A stretch of 64,000 nt of DNA. Source: Agrobacterium albertimagni AOL15 (GTDB taxonomy: Bacteria; Pseudomonadota; Alphaproteobacteria; Rhizobiales; Rhizobiaceae). The stretch lies in the NCBI RefSeq assembly GCF_000300855.1, contig NZ_ALJF01000013.1:62001-126000 (forward strand), written 5' to 3'. This document shows, piece after piece, positions 9,296 to 18,359 of this stretch. Position 1 is the first letter of the stretch. Each line of letters begins with the position of its first letter. The notes beneath the pieces were generated by a model, which saw only the letters and a list, made by a program, of their open reading frames with translations, did not search any database and was not told the origin of the DNA. Position numbers and translations under genes: made by a program.

Positions 9296-9838
9296 TTAAA
9301 GGCCCTTCTGGGAGAAACTCGAGGCTCTGTGGCCTGTCCGCCAATGGGTGAGGATACGCTCGACATTGCTCTCGATGTCGGCCGTCGAGTCGATCTCAAG
9401 ATCGTAGATTTTGCCGTTATGGATCGTTTCGAAATCTATCTTCGCGCTTCCAATGGGTCGGTCAGCTCGCAGCCTCTCGCGTTCGACAAGCAGGTCCACG
9501 GGGCAGTGGACTGCAACGAAGAGCACGTCGTGACCGGCGAAGAAACGGGTTAGCGTCTCCAGCCAGCCGTCTTTGTCCAGGATGTGTTCGAGAATGAGAT
9601 TGTTGCCGGCATCGGCATAGGCTTTCAGCGAGGCGTGGAAGGCGTCGAAAAACGCGGCCCTCGCATCCGCCCAGCGGAAGTCACCCCTCTTGAACCGGGC
9701 GGTTGGAAGGACGCCGGCATCCCGCAAATGATCGATTGAGATGTGCCAGAAGGGCGCCTCGATGCGGTCTTGAAGTGCCTTGGCGATCGTCGATTTGCCG
9801 CTGCTCGACGCGCCATGCAGGAAGATGATGCACGCCAT
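9296..9838 (-). CDS. Chloramphenicol-phosphotransferase-like P-loop kinase
   Basis: A 180-residue P-loop protein with Walker A GASSSGKST at residues 9-17 and a conserved SIDHLRDAG segment. The overall pattern (LEHILDKDGWLETL, VHCPVDLLVERE) matches the CPT-like ATPase family. Family members phosphorylate small hydroxylated substrates; resistance to chloramphenicol is known only for some, so the substrate here is open. The length is normal for the family, and the start is the only reasonable ATG. Confidence 0.8.
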   Translation of the reverse strand: MACIIFLHGASSSGKSTIAKALQDRIEAPFWHISIDHLRDAGVLPTARFKRGDFRWADARAAFFDAFHASLKAYADAGNNLILEHILDKDGWLETLTRFFAGHDVLFVAVHCPVDLLVERERLRADRPIGSAKIDFETIHNGKIYDLEIDSTADIESNVERILTHWRTGHRASSFSQKGL

Positions 9839-9915
9839 GTCCCGATCCTTGCTTCAAGCCGAAGGGTCGACTCGCCGCGCGAGGGTCCGTCGTCCAAGTC
9901 GAGTCTATCCTGCCA

Positions 9916-10164
9916 TCACGCGGTAAACTTCACGCCCGCTGCCGTCGCCGCCGAAATGAGCGCTTTTCGCCCGTCCTCTTCCTTGGCCTTGCCCTGGGCC
10001 ACGGCGCCGAGCACCAGAAGCGCCTTGTCCAGCACCTCGCTCTCTTCCTCCGGCCAGTCCTCGATCAACGCCCAGGAGGCCCCGAGCGAACTGTCGACCA
10101 CCACATCCTCGCCCTCTTCGCCGATCCCGTGCAGGATCACGGGCTTGCTCCAGGTCTTGCTCAT
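9916..10164 (-). CDS. DUF982 domain-containing protein
   Basis: An 82-residue protein beginning MSKTWSKPVIL. The pattern WxxPVxLHGxGE, then SxLGASWALIEDWP, ending in RKALISAATAAGV, matches DUF982, a small soluble family largely confined to Rhizobiales with many copies per genome and no known function. The frame remains open to 10251, but the ATG at 10164 fits the family N-terminus and follows an AGGAAAG site. Confidence 0.8.
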   Translation of the reverse strand: MSKTWSKPVILHGIGEEGEDVVVDSSLGASWALIEDWPEEESEVLDKALLVLGAVAQGKAKEEDGRKALISAATAAGVKFTA

Positions 10165-10517
10165 CGCTTTCACTTTCCTGTCTTGCTGCCACCTTAAGGG
10201 TCGGTGGCCCGATCTGGGGTCTGCATAACCGAGAGTGACGTCTGTTGCCACGCTTTCTGATCTCGGCGGCTATATGGACCGGAAGTGCCGTTGCCGCAAT
10301 TCGGCATGGCAGACCAGCGGCGGGCAAAGATTGACTTTCGTCCGTTCCGGGAACATCTACTTCGTAGTAGGCGCCTGTCAGGAGCGCGCCAACCAAAAGG
10401 ACCAGGAAGATGAACCCCGACAGTCGAAGTTCGACGTCACATATTGGGCCGAAGCCCCGTCTCTAGTCCTGCATGCGCATGGGGAGGCGGGCTTGACGTC
10501 CGCCGAAGGAGAGACCC

Positions 10518-11606
10518 ATGCTGCGCCTGTTTTCCCGCGAAGCCGACCACCTCGTGCCCGTTGATTCTGCCGTTCTCGGCAAAGCCCGCGCGCCTGTTCC
10601 AGCGCTTGCCATGGCCGGGGCAGGGGACGAGGCTCTGCCGCCAGCGGCTGCCCCACCCACCCCGATCTGGTTCGACCTCGTCAACCCGGAGCCCGGCGAA
10701 ATCCGGCTCGTGGAGCAGGCATTGGCGATCGCGCTGCCGACCCGTGACGAGATGGAGGAGATCGAACTCTCCGCGCGCCTCTATCAGGAGGACGGTGCCG
10801 AATTCATGACCATGACCGCGCTTGCCGGCCTCGATGGCGACGATCCGGTAAAGACGCCCGTCACCTTCGTCCTGAAGGGCGCAAGCCTCGTCACCATCCG
10901 CTATGCCGATCCGAAGCCCTTTGCCGCCTTCAGCGCCCGCGCCTGCCGTCCGAACGGTCTCGTCTGCATCAGCGGTGACACGGTCATGCTCGGTCTCCTG
11001 GAAGCGATCATCGATCGGCTCGCCGACGTGCTGGAGCGCGCCGGCAACGAAATCGATGCCGTCTCCCGCGGGGTCTTTCGCGCCAAGACCGCAAAGGGCA
11101 AGACCGGCAGCAAGGATGACGGCAAGGGCAAGACCGGCGCCAGCAGCCGCGATTTGCAGGCCCTCATCGAACAGATCGGTCGCAAGGGCGACCTGATCAC
11201 GGCGACCCGCGAAAGCCTGGTCTCGATCTCCCGGCTCGTCGCTTATCACGCCGCTCTCGAAGTGCCGGTGCGCAAGACCGCGAAGGACATCCGTCAGCGG
11301 ATCAAGCTCCTGCAGCGCGATGCCGGCTCGCTTGGCGACCATGCCGAATTTCTGCAAGACAAGGTGAATTTCCTGCTCGAAGCGACGCTCGGTCTGATCA
11401 ATCTCGAGCAAAGCCAGATCATCAAGATCTTCACCGTCGCTTCGGTCGCCTTCCTGCCGCCGACGCTGGTCGCGTCGATCTATGGCATGAACTTCGAGAC
11501 CATGCCGGAACTCAGCTGGAAGATCGGCTATCCGATGGCGCTCGGGATCATGCTGCTCTCCGCGCTCCTGCCCTTCCTCGTCTTCAAGCGCAAGGGCTGG
11601 CTCTGA
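10518..11606 (+). CDS. corA: CorA-family divalent metal ion transporter
   Basis: A 362-residue CorA-family channel: a large cytoplasmic N-terminal domain, then two C-terminal membrane helices with the signature GMN motif (SIYGMNFE, about residue 322) at the end of the first. A lysine- and glycine-rich insert (AKTAKGKTGSKDDGKGKTG, about 192-210) interrupts the coiled region and is unusual. CorA proteins move Mg2+, Co2+ or related ions down the membrane potential. The ribosome site GAAGGAG precedes the ATG. It appears to be a single-gene unit. Confidence 0.9.
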   Translation: MLRLFSREADHLVPVDSAVLGKARAPVPALAMAGAGDEALPPAAAPPTPIWFDLVNPEPGEIRLVEQALAIALPTRDEMEEIELSARLYQEDGAEFMTMTALAGLDGDDPVKTPVTFVLKGASLVTIRYADPKPFAAFSARACRPNGLVCISGDTVMLGLLEAIIDRLADVLERAGNEIDAVSRGVFRAKTAKGKTGSKDDGKGKTGASSRDLQALIEQIGRKGDLITATRESLVSISRLVAYHAALEVPVRKTAKDIRQRIKLLQRDAGSLGDHAEFLQDKVNFLLEATLGLINLEQSQIIKIFTVASVAFLPPTLVASIYGMNFETMPELSWKIGYPMALGIMLLSALLPFLVFKRKGWL

Positions 11607-11651
11607 CCAGGAAGCGTCCGGAAGCCCCTGATGCTGCCGATCCCTGGCTGC

Positions 11652-12422
11652 TCATGCCTTCACGGCAAGGACGAACAGTCGCGGAAAGGCGAGAAGCCGC
11701 CGTCCGTCCGCCATCGGCGGATAGGCGGCGTCGATCCGCTGCAGATAGGCCTGCCGAAAGGCCCCCCGCTGCTCGGGCGCCACGGCGGCCAGATAGGGCC
11801 TGAGGCCGGTGCCCTCGACCCAGGCGACGATCGCCTCGGCATCGCGCATCGGGTGGTAGTAGACGGTGTGCCAGACATCGACCGATAAGCAGTGCGGCTG
11901 CAGACGCTGCAGATAGTCGGCCGGCCGTGGCAGTCCGGCGCGGCGCAGGCGGCCACCGGCAAAGGCTTCCGACCACGGACCGTCGGCCCCCGTCTCCTCC
12001 ATGGCGAGATGGCTGGGCTCGCCGAGATTGTCGGGCATCTGAACCGCCAGCATGCCGCCGGGCTTCAGCCCCTCCATCAACCGTTCGAAAATGTCGAGAT
12101 GGCCGGGGAGCCACTGGAAGACGGCGTTCGCGAACAGCAGATCGACCGGCGCCTCCGGTTGCCAGGTCGCCAGATCAGCCTTGACGAAGGGGATCTCCGG
12201 CAGGCGCGCGCCTGCCTTTGCCAGCATGTCGTCGTCACTGTCGATCCCGCTGACGGAGCATGCACCGAAGCGCTCGACGAGAAGCTCCGTCGAGTTGCCC
12301 GGCCCGCAGCCGAGATCGATCACCCGTTCGGCGGAAGGCAGCGGCACCCTTGCAAGAAGATCGCGCGCTGGCCGCGTCCGCTCGTCCTCGAAACGGAGAT
12401 ATTGCGTTGCCGACCAGCTCAC
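11652..12422 (-). CDS. tam: Trans-aconitate 2-methyltransferase
   Basis: A 256-residue class I SAM-dependent methyltransferase with motif [14 protein letters not shown] near residue 35. The Tam-specific stretches [21 protein letters not shown] at the start, [13 protein letters not shown] and WHTVYYHPM are all present. Tam methylates trans-aconitate, which otherwise inhibits aconitase. The start is a GTG at 12422 that overlaps the stop of the HAD hydrolase by four bases (GTGA), so the two genes form a translationally coupled operon. Length matches the E. coli enzyme. Confidence 0.9.
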   Translation of the reverse strand: MSWSATQYLRFEDERTRPARDLLARVPLPSAERVIDLGCGPGNSTELLVERFGACSVSGIDSDDDMLAKAGARLPEIPFVKADLATWQPEAPVDLLFANAVFQWLPGHLDIFERLMEGLKPGGMLAVQMPDNLGEPSHLAMEETGADGPWSEAFAGGRLRRAGLPRPADYLQRLQPHCLSVDVWHTVYYHPMRDAEAIVAWVEGTGLRPYLAAVAPEQRGAFRQAYLQRIDAAYPPMADGRRLLAFPRLFVLAVKA

Positions 12423-13126
12423 GCCGGAACCTCGACCAGGCCCGAAAGCGACGACAGCACCTTGTCGGGGGGGAACTCGACATATTCGTCCGGTGCACCC
12501 GACCGGTTGATCCAGTGGCAGGTCATGCCGAAGGCCTTGGCGCCGGCAATGTCCCAGCGATTGGAGGACTGGAAGGCAATGTCGGGGGCGGAAACCCGCA
12601 GGCTCGACGTAACCAGCGCATAAGCCGCCGGCGCCGTCTTGTAGATCTTGAGAGGGTCGACGGAGAAGATCTCGTCGATCAGATGCCCGATCCCGGCTGC
12701 GTCGACCGCCTCGTCGAGCATGGCGGGCGTGCCATTGGAGAGGATTGCGATCCGCGCCCCGGTCTCGCGCAGTGCTGCCAGCACATCTGGCACCTCGGCA
12801 AAACAGTCGAGCTTGCGATAGGCGTCGAGCAGATCCACCCGCAGACCCTTGTCGACGCCGGGAAATCGGGCAAGGCAAAAGTCGAGCGCATCTTCGGTGA
12901 GCGCGCGAAAATCCCGGTATTGTCCCATCAGGCTGGTCACCCAGGTATATTCCAGCTGTTTCACCCGCCAGAGATCGGACAGCGCCTGGGCATCGGGCCC
13001 GATGGCCGCAGCATGCCGGCGCACCGCCGCATGCACATCGAACAGCGTACCATAGGCATCGAAGACATAGGCTTGGCGCCCGGACCCGGTCCTGCCGTCA
13101 GCATGGGATGCGATCGCGTCTGTCAT
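12419..13126 (-). CDS. Haloacid dehalogenase type II (HAD superfamily)
   Basis: A 235-residue hydrolase with the HAD nucleophile motif [11 protein letters not shown] (Asp about residue 23), ILSNGTP (motif II), the lysine in [10 protein letters not shown] (motif III) and [14 protein letters not shown] (motif IV). The last motif and the NRWD segment point to the (S)-2-haloacid dehalogenase subfamily, although many members act on other substrates. The ATG at 13126 has a near-perfect AAGGAGGA ribosome site, which decides against the longer frame. It is the first gene of an operon with tam. Confidence 0.88.
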   Translation of the reverse strand: MTDAIASHADGRTGSGRQAYVFDAYGTLFDVHAAVRRHAAAIGPDAQALSDLWRVKQLEYTWVTSLMGQYRDFRALTEDALDFCLARFPGVDKGLRVDLLDAYRKLDCFAEVPDVLAALRETGARIAILSNGTPAMLDEAVDAAGIGHLIDEIFSVDPLKIYKTAPAAYALVTSSLRVSAPDIAFQSSNRWDIAGAKAFGMTCHWINRSGAPDEYVEFPPDKVLSSLSGLVEVPA

Positions 13127-13202
13127 GAAGCTTCCTCCTTGAAGGAGGGTAGGGCGCAGGCGTCGGCCGTTCAAGCGGGCAGGGGCCGACCTCAAATCAC
13201 AA

Positions 13203-13415
13203 TCAGCTGCGACGCGCCGCGAGTCGCTTCCGGTCGTGTTCGACAGTCGAAAAGCCGCGTGTCGTCAGCCGGAATTGCCGCTTCTGGAATTCGCCACGAA
13301 CCTCGATCAGCCCCTGTTCCTCAGCCTCGGCCAAGGTCTTCAGGCTCGTGCCCTTCGGCGGCGTCTGCCAGTCGCGGCCTTGAGCGGCATGCAGCAATAC
13401 CATGATCTTGATCAT
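13203..13415 (-). CDS. Small protein, possible winged-helix fragment
   Basis: A 70-residue basic protein (MIKIMVLLHAAQG...). The segment LAEAEEQGLIEVRGEFQKRQFRLTTRG resembles the recognition-helix-plus-wing part of winged-helix DNA-binding proteins, which is an impression only. A GAGAAAG precedes the ATG at 13415; a second ATG at 13403 is possible. It ends 76 bases before the HAD gene on the same strand, so it could be its leader gene. No family recognised. Confidence 0.5.
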   Translation of the reverse strand: MIKIMVLLHAAQGRDWQTPPKGTSLKTLAEAEEQGLIEVRGEFQKRQFRLTTRGFSTVEHDRKRLAARRS

Positions 13416-13844
13416 CGGGGTCTTTCTCTAAGCACGGTCACAAGATGGATCGACTGCTCGGATGGCGTCTCACCTCTCAGCCGCGCGGCTCTTCGCATGT
13501 CAAAATTTGATCCGCCCCCTATGCATGAGCTTTCTTGAAACGTCGATCTGAAACTGTGTGTTTCGCATGCTTTCGCGGCATCTTCAGTGGGAATTCTGCC
13601 CCGGAAGGGCCTCAGCACTTCTTGTCATCGCCGCGCCGGACCGCCGTTGGGCGGGCTCAAGATACGATTGTTCATTCTCGTTTCCCAATAGGCGATGCGG
13701 CCCCTGGAATTCCAGGGCGGTCTTGCTCGGATCCGACGGTTTGCGGTCACGCCTTGTTAATCCCTCTAAGAGAGCCAGATCGATGTCGGATTGCGCCGGC
13801 GAGCTGCGAGAGTTACATCATTCTTGCAATCATAGGAGGTGTGA
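13416..13844. other. Intergenic region without convincing gene
   Basis: No frame here has a ribosome site or recognisable protein pattern. The only notable structure is the 16-base perfect palindrome at 13702-13717, listed separately. The several plus-strand frames overlap the start of the next gene and look random. Confidence 0.5.
13702..13717. promoter_or_regulatory. Perfect 16-base palindrome, possible operator
   Basis: CCCTGGAATTCCAGGG reads identically on both strands. It lies 128 bases before the start of the membrane protein at 13845. The size and symmetry fit a dimeric regulator site, but the regulator is unknown. Confidence 0.35.
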
Positions 13845-14276
13845 ATGTCAGAGACGGCGACCATCGGATCCAAGGCCAGGGAATTCAACACGGCTCGAAA
13901 CTATGCCTTCATCCTGTTTGGCCTGTTCTTCTGGCCCTTGCTGCTGGCGGCCTATGCGAGATCCTCTCGGGCAAGGTCCTCCGAAGATGAGCAGGTGCGC
14001 AGCCATGCTGTCTTTCAGTACCAGACCAGCGCGGTCGCGCTGGTGAGCTGGGGACTGCTCCTGGTAATCTTCCTCGTGATGATCCTCGGCTTCCCGCCGA
14101 CGAATGCCCTCGAAGCAGCGCATGCCAGAATGCGAAACATTGCGATGCTTAACGTGGGATACATCTTTTCGCTATGGGCCGCACTTCGCTCGATCCGGGG
14201 GCTCTATCTTGCCGGTGCCCGAGAAACCTTGTCGCCTACGTGGCTCTGGACCGTCTGGCCAAAGCCTGCCGGTTGA
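13845..14276 (+). CDS. Integral membrane protein, unknown function
   Basis: A 143-residue protein with three clear membrane helices (FILFGLFFWPLLLAAY, ALVSWGLLLVIFLVMILGF and MLNVGYIFSLWAAL). A hydrophilic stretch with DEQVRSHAVFQYQTSAV between the first two recalls the DUF4870/Tic20-like arrangement. The start is secure: AGGAGGTG stands five bases before the ATG. It is monocistronic, with the convergent ROK regulator downstream. The family assignment is tentative. Confidence 0.7.
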   Translation: MSETATIGSKAREFNTARNYAFILFGLFFWPLLLAAYARSSRARSSEDEQVRSHAVFQYQTSAVALVSWGLLLVIFLVMILGFPPTNALEAAHARMRNIAMLNVGYIFSLWAALRSIRGLYLAGARETLSPTWLWTVWPKPAG

Positions 14277-14295
14277 CGTCTCTTGAGAGACCCCA

Positions 14296-15540
14296 TCACC
14301 CGCCCAGATCCTGATCGATCTCCGTCAGCGCCCGGTCCACATGCCCCTCGAAGACGAGCGTCTCTTCCTCGGTGATGATCAGGATCTCCGGTGCCCCGCG
14401 CACGCGCACATGCTGCGATTGCGCCAGCCCCTCGTCGAGGCCGCGGGTCAAGAGATCCATGAAGCGCGTGCCGGGGCCCGTGATCGCGATCGGCATGGTC
14501 TCCTCGGCGAGGCTCAGCATGCGTGATAATCCCTGGCCAAGCGCAAGCCCTGCCTGGCGGAACGCATATTCCGAGGCGCGGTGGCCCTGGCGGGCGCGGC
14601 TTGCGATCTTCTCCATCTCGGCCAGCGGCACGAATCTCGCCGGGATCGTGTCCGGCGGCACTTCGAAGGCCATGCGCAGAATGCCATAGAAGCCGGCGGA
14701 GGCCTCAATGCAGCCGATCGCCCCGCAGCGGCAAAGCTTGCCGTCATCGGCATGCAGCATATGGCCGAAATTCGGCGCCCGGATCTCGAGGTCGCCATGC
14801 TGGTCGCGATAGGCGATGCCGAGCCCGATCGAGTGGCCGAGCGACAGCGTCGCGAGCGAGGCAAGCGGCACGCCCCTGTTCTTCTCCAGCCGAAGCGCCA
14901 GCGCATGGGTGACGAGCAGGCTCTCGTTGAACAGGTGGATCCGGCTGCCGCTGAAGCCGGAAAGGGCTGTCTCGAAGTCGAGCTCCTGATAGCCGAAGAC
15001 CGGTGACCACAAGAGCTTCGCCCCCTCCCGGTCGACCAGCCCCTTGCTGGAAATCGAAATGGTCGAGATCGAAGACGCTGGCAGACGCGACCTCTGGATC
15101 AGCCGCTCGAGGGCCGCCCGGAAGCCGTCGAGAAAGCGCTTCGGCGATTCCGTGCCCTGTTCGCGCGCTTCCTCGAAACGGTCGATCATCGTGCCGCGAT
15201 AATCGGCGAGCGAATATTGAACCGCATGCGAGGAGATGCGCGCCGCAATCACATGGGCGGCATCCCGGCGCCGGGCAAAGAGGGCCCGCGGGCGTCCACG
15301 CTGGCCGGCATTCGCCACCTCGCGGCGCTCCAGCAAACCATTTTTCTCGAGATGCGAGGTAATTGCCGAAACGGTTGCCGAGGAGAGCCCCGTCGCCGCC
15401 GACAGATCGGTATGGGCAAGCGGCCCTTCGCGCCTGAGCACCTTGAGCACGAGCCCGTTGTTCTGATGGCGAACGGCCTCGGTGCTCGCCCTCGGACTGG
15501 CTGTCATGATGGGCTTGTCGCCCGCTCTCGTATGGTCCAC
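14296..15540 (-). CDS. ROK-family transcriptional repressor, probable xylose regulator
   Basis: A protein of about 414 residues: an N-terminal winged helix (GPLAHTDLSAATGLSSATVSAITSHLEKNGLL) followed by a ROK sugar-kinase-like domain with the zinc motif CRCGAIGCIE. It is divergent from xylFHG, the position typical of rhizobial XylR-type ROK repressors, so it probably releases DNA on xylose binding. The start is taken as the GTG at 15540, because GGGAGGAG precedes it at ideal spacing; an ATG at 15507 has no such site, and the frame stays open to 15729. A perfect inverted repeat at 15627-15647 is its likely operator. Confidence 0.87.
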   Translation of the reverse strand: MDHTRAGDKPIMTASPRASTEAVRHQNNGLVLKVLRREGPLAHTDLSAATGLSSATVSAITSHLEKNGLLERREVANAGQRGRPRALFARRRDAAHVIAARISSHAVQYSLADYRGTMIDRFEEAREQGTESPKRFLDGFRAALERLIQRSRLPASSISTISISSKGLVDREGAKLLWSPVFGYQELDFETALSGFSGSRIHLFNESLLVTHALALRLEKNRGVPLASLATLSLGHSIGLGIAYRDQHGDLEIRAPNFGHMLHADDGKLCRCGAIGCIEASAGFYGILRMAFEVPPDTIPARFVPLAEMEKIASRARQGHRASEYAFRQAGLALGQGLSRMLSLAEETMPIAITGPGTRFMDLLTRGLDEGLAQSQHVRVRGAPEILIITEEETLVFEGHVDRALTEIDQDLGG

Positions 15541-15626
15541 CGCATGCTCCTCCCAAAGCATTTGGCAACTGTCTTTGCAAGCCTCCCCCGGCTCGTGTTG
15601 ACAGCGTGAGAATCTTCTGACAGTTA

Positions 15627-15647
15627 TTTTCTCGACTGTCGAGAAAA
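15627..15647. promoter_or_regulatory. Perfect inverted repeat, probable ROK repressor operator
   Basis: TTTTCTCGA (15627-15635) and TCGAGAAAA (15639-15647) are exact reverse complements separated by CTG. The site lies in the divergent region between the ROK gene and xylF, 100 bases before the xylF start, where it could control both promoters. Confidence 0.7.
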
Positions 15648-15746
15648 ACCATTGGACGGGGGTCCATGGGGTAAGGGCAGTTTCGCAGCGGGTCGTAGGT
15701 TGGGAGGTCTTCCGACGGTCCGCTTTCACCTTGGGAGGTTTTAAAA

Positions 15747-16787
15747 ATGAAATCCGTTATGAAGCTGATGGCAGCAACTGCCGTCATCGTGAGCCTGCAT
15801 TCTGTCGCCAATGCCGAAGGCCTGACCGTCGGCGTCTCCTGGTCGAACTTCCAGGAAGAACGTTGGAAGACGGACGAAGCCGCGATCAAGGCAGCGCTCG
15901 AAGCTGCCGGCAACAAGTACATCTCCGCCGACGCCCAGACGTCTGCCGCCAAGCAGCTCACCGACATCGAAAGCCTGATCGCCCAGGGTGCAAACGCCCT
16001 GATCGTTCTCGCCCAGGATTCGGAAGCCATTGCACCGGCCATCGAAAAGGCGACTGCTGAAGGTATCCCGGTCGTCGGTTACGACCGTCTGATCGAGAAC
16101 CCGGACGCCTACTACATCACCTTCGACAACAAGGAAGTGGGCCGCATGCAGGCTCGCGAAGTGTTCAAGGCGAAGCCGGAAGGCAACTACGTCTTCATCA
16201 AAGGCGCCTCGACCGACCCGAACTCCGACTTCCTCTATTCCGGCCAGGTTGAAGTGCTGAAGGAAGCGATGGATTCCGGCAAGATCAAGAACGTCGGCGA
16301 AGCCTATACCGACGGCTGGAAGCCGGAAGCTGCCCAGAAGAACATGGAGCAGTTCCTGACCGCCAACAACAACGCCGTTGACGCTGTTGTCTCGTCCAAC
16401 GACGGCATGGCCGGCGGTGTGGTTGCAGCTCTTGAAGCCCAGGGTCTCGCCGGTTCCGTTCCGGTCTCCGGCCAGGACGGCGACAAGGCCGCTCTGAACC
16501 GCGTCGCGCTCGGCACCCAGACCGTGTCTGTCTGGAAGGACAGCCGCGAACTCGGCAAGAAGGCCGCTGAAATCGCCAACGAACTGGCCGCCGGCAAGTC
16601 GATGGACGAAGTCGAAGGCACCGTGAAGTTCTCGGGCGGCCCGAAGGGCGTCGAAATGAACTCCTACTTCATCGCTCCGCTGCCGATCACCAAGGACAAC
16701 CTCAACGTCGTCATCGACGCTGGCTGGATCTCCAAGGAAGAAGCATGCCAGGGCGTTGCCGCCGGTTCGGTTGCCGCCTGCAACTGA
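15747..16787 (+). CDS. xylF: D-xylose ABC transporter substrate-binding protein
   Basis: A 346-residue periplasmic binding protein with a 23-residue signal peptide ending VANA. The mature start EGLTVGVSWSNFQEERWKTDE, the motif ADAQTSAAKQLTDIESLI and the segment VVGYDRLIENPDAYYITFDN are hallmarks of the XylF branch of sugar-binding proteins. It captures xylose outside the inner membrane and delivers it to XylH. GGGAGG precedes the ATG. It is first of the xylFHG operon and controlled by the divergent ROK protein. Ligand identity follows from similarity and synteny. Confidence 0.92.
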   Translation: MKSVMKLMAATAVIVSLHSVANAEGLTVGVSWSNFQEERWKTDEAAIKAALEAAGNKYISADAQTSAAKQLTDIESLIAQGANALIVLAQDSEAIAPAIEKATAEGIPVVGYDRLIENPDAYYITFDNKEVGRMQAREVFKAKPEGNYVFIKGASTDPNSDFLYSGQVEVLKEAMDSGKIKNVGEAYTDGWKPEAAQKNMEQFLTANNNAVDAVVSSNDGMAGGVVAALEAQGLAGSVPVSGQDGDKAALNRVALGTQTVSVWKDSRELGKKAAEIANELAAGKSMDEVEGTVKFSGGPKGVEMNSYFIAPLPITKDNLNVVIDAGWISKEEACQGVAAGSVAACN

Positions 16788-16820
16788 TCCTGTAGTGACT
16801 GACCACAGAGCTTGAGCCGG

Positions 16821-16849
16821 AACGCCGCAGCCTTTTGCGCTGCGGCGTT
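16821..16849 (+). terminator. Strong stem-loop between xylF and xylH
   Basis: AACGCCGCAGC (16821-16831) pairs perfectly with GCTGCGGCGTT (16839-16849) around a seven-base loop. Only two further T residues follow, so it is more likely a partial terminator or a 3' stabiliser that raises xylF expression above xylHG than a full stop. This is a common arrangement in binding-protein operons. Confidence 0.65.
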
Positions 16850-17031
16850 TCGACTGGTCGAGAGCATCGCGGCAGCAAGGTATCGGCGGCTTTAAGGGGC
16901 CACCGCACACTTTAGCAACAGCCGCCGAAGAACGTCAGATGCCTCGATCCGCATGGCGGGTCCAATGCCCGCAAGCCCGCGCAAGGCGCGGCCCTTCGCA
17001 AGCCGACAAACGACTGGGGAGAATTTTTCGT

Positions 17032-18345
17032 ATGGCGGATCACAGCCTTGCCACACCCGCGCATGGTGCCCGGGCATCCAATGTTTCAGCGGTAAAACGC
17101 TTCTTTCAAGCCACCGAAATCGATACGCGCCTGCTCGGCATGGTCATCGCTCTGGGGTTCATCTGGGTCGGCTTCGACATCCTGTCGAACGGCCTGTTCC
17201 TGACCCCGCGTAACCTCTGGAACCTCTCGGTCCAGGCGGCCTCCGTTTCGGTCATGGCGACCGGCATGGTGCTGGTCATCGTCACGCGCAACATCGACCT
17301 CTCGGTCGGCTCTATCCTCGGTTTCGTCGGCATGATCATGGCGGTGCTCCAGGCCCGCATCCTGCCGCCGATCATCGGCTTCGAACATCCGATGATGTGG
17401 ATCATCGCGCTTGGCGCCGGCATCCTCGTCGGCACGGCGATCGGCGCGCTGCATGGCGCGATCATCGCCTTCCTCGGCGTGCCCGCCTTCATCGTCACCC
17501 TCGGCGGCCTGCTCGTCTGGCGCGGTGCTGCCTGGATGGTGACATCAGGTGCGACGGTGGCTCCCATGGACACCACCTATCGCCTGATGGGCGGTGGTGC
17601 CGATGGTTCGATCGGCGTGACCGCAAGCTGGGTCGTCGGCCTCGTCGCCTGCCTGATGATTGTGCTCACCATTCTCAACACCCGCCGCCAGCGTCGTCGC
17701 TTCGGCTTCCCGCTGCGTCCGGTCTGGGCCGAGTATTTCCTCGTCATCTCCGGCTGCATCGCGGTTCTCGGTGCCGTCTGGGTCGCCAACAGCTACTACA
17801 TGCCGGTCAACCTCGCCCGCCGTTATGCCGAAGCCAATGGCATTGCCTGGCCGGAAGGTGGCCTGCAGATCGGTCTCGGCATCGCCGTTCCGGTTCTGAT
17901 CGCCATCGGCATCGCCATGGTCATGGCCTTCATCACCAACCGCACGCGCTTCGGCCGCTATGTCTTTGCGATCGGTGGTAACCCGGAAGCCGCCGAACTC
18001 GCCGGCATCAAGGTCAAGTGGGTCATCGTCAAGCTGTTCGCGCTGATGGGTGCGCTCTGCGCCATCGCCGCCGCCATCTCGACGGCCCGTCTGAACGCCG
18101 CGACCAACGCTCAGGGCACGCTCGACGAGCTCTACACCATCGCCGCAGCCGTCATCGGCGGCACCTCGCTTGCCGGCGGTGTCGGCACCATCGCCGGCGC
18201 CATGCTCGGCGCCATCGTCATGCAATCACTGAACTCGGGCATGGTTCTGCTCGGTCTCGACACACCGCTCCAGAGCATCGTCATCGGTATCGTGCTCGTC
18301 GTCGCGGTCTGGCTCGACACCGTCTACCGCTCGCGTGCGAAGTAA
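17032..18345 (+). CDS. xylH: D-xylose ABC transporter permease
   Basis: A 437-residue permease of the BPD_transp_2 family with about ten membrane helices. Diagnostic segments include [46 protein letters not shown] and the C-terminal [22 protein letters not shown] loop that contacts the ATPase. The frame opens upstream at 16939, but the ATG at 17032 follows GGGGAG and gives a normal N-terminus. It forms the inner-membrane channel for XylF-bound xylose. The gap to xylG is 14 bases. Confidence 0.92.
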   Translation: MADHSLATPAHGARASNVSAVKRFFQATEIDTRLLGMVIALGFIWVGFDILSNGLFLTPRNLWNLSVQAASVSVMATGMVLVIVTRNIDLSVGSILGFVGMIMAVLQARILPPIIGFEHPMMWIIALGAGILVGTAIGALHGAIIAFLGVPAFIVTLGGLLVWRGAAWMVTSGATVAPMDTTYRLMGGGADGSIGVTASWVVGLVACLMIVLTILNTRRQRRRFGFPLRPVWAEYFLVISGCIAVLGAVWVANSYYMPVNLARRYAEANGIAWPEGGLQIGLGIAVPVLIAIGIAMVMAFITNRTRFGRYVFAIGGNPEAAELAGIKVKWVIVKLFALMGALCAIAAAISTARLNAATNAQGTLDELYTIAAAVIGGTSLAGGVGTIAGAMLGAIVMQSLNSGMVLLGLDTPLQSIVIGIVLVVAVWLDTVYRSRAK

Positions 18346-18359
18346 GGGGAGTTGAACTC

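Noticed and set aside
9296-9838. Chloramphenicol resistance gene
   Set aside because: The P-loop kinase resembles chloramphenicol phosphotransferase only at family level; most members have other or unknown substrates, so no resistance is claimed.
13539-13564. Possible EcfG promoter on the minus strand (GAAAC-17-CGTT)
   Set aside because: First base deviates from the consensus and it is over 120 bases from the nearest minus-strand start.
13535-14046. Two overlapping plus-strand frames before and into the membrane protein at 13845
   Set aside because: No ribosome sites and no protein-like pattern; the frame at 13845 has a near-perfect ribosome site and three membrane helices.
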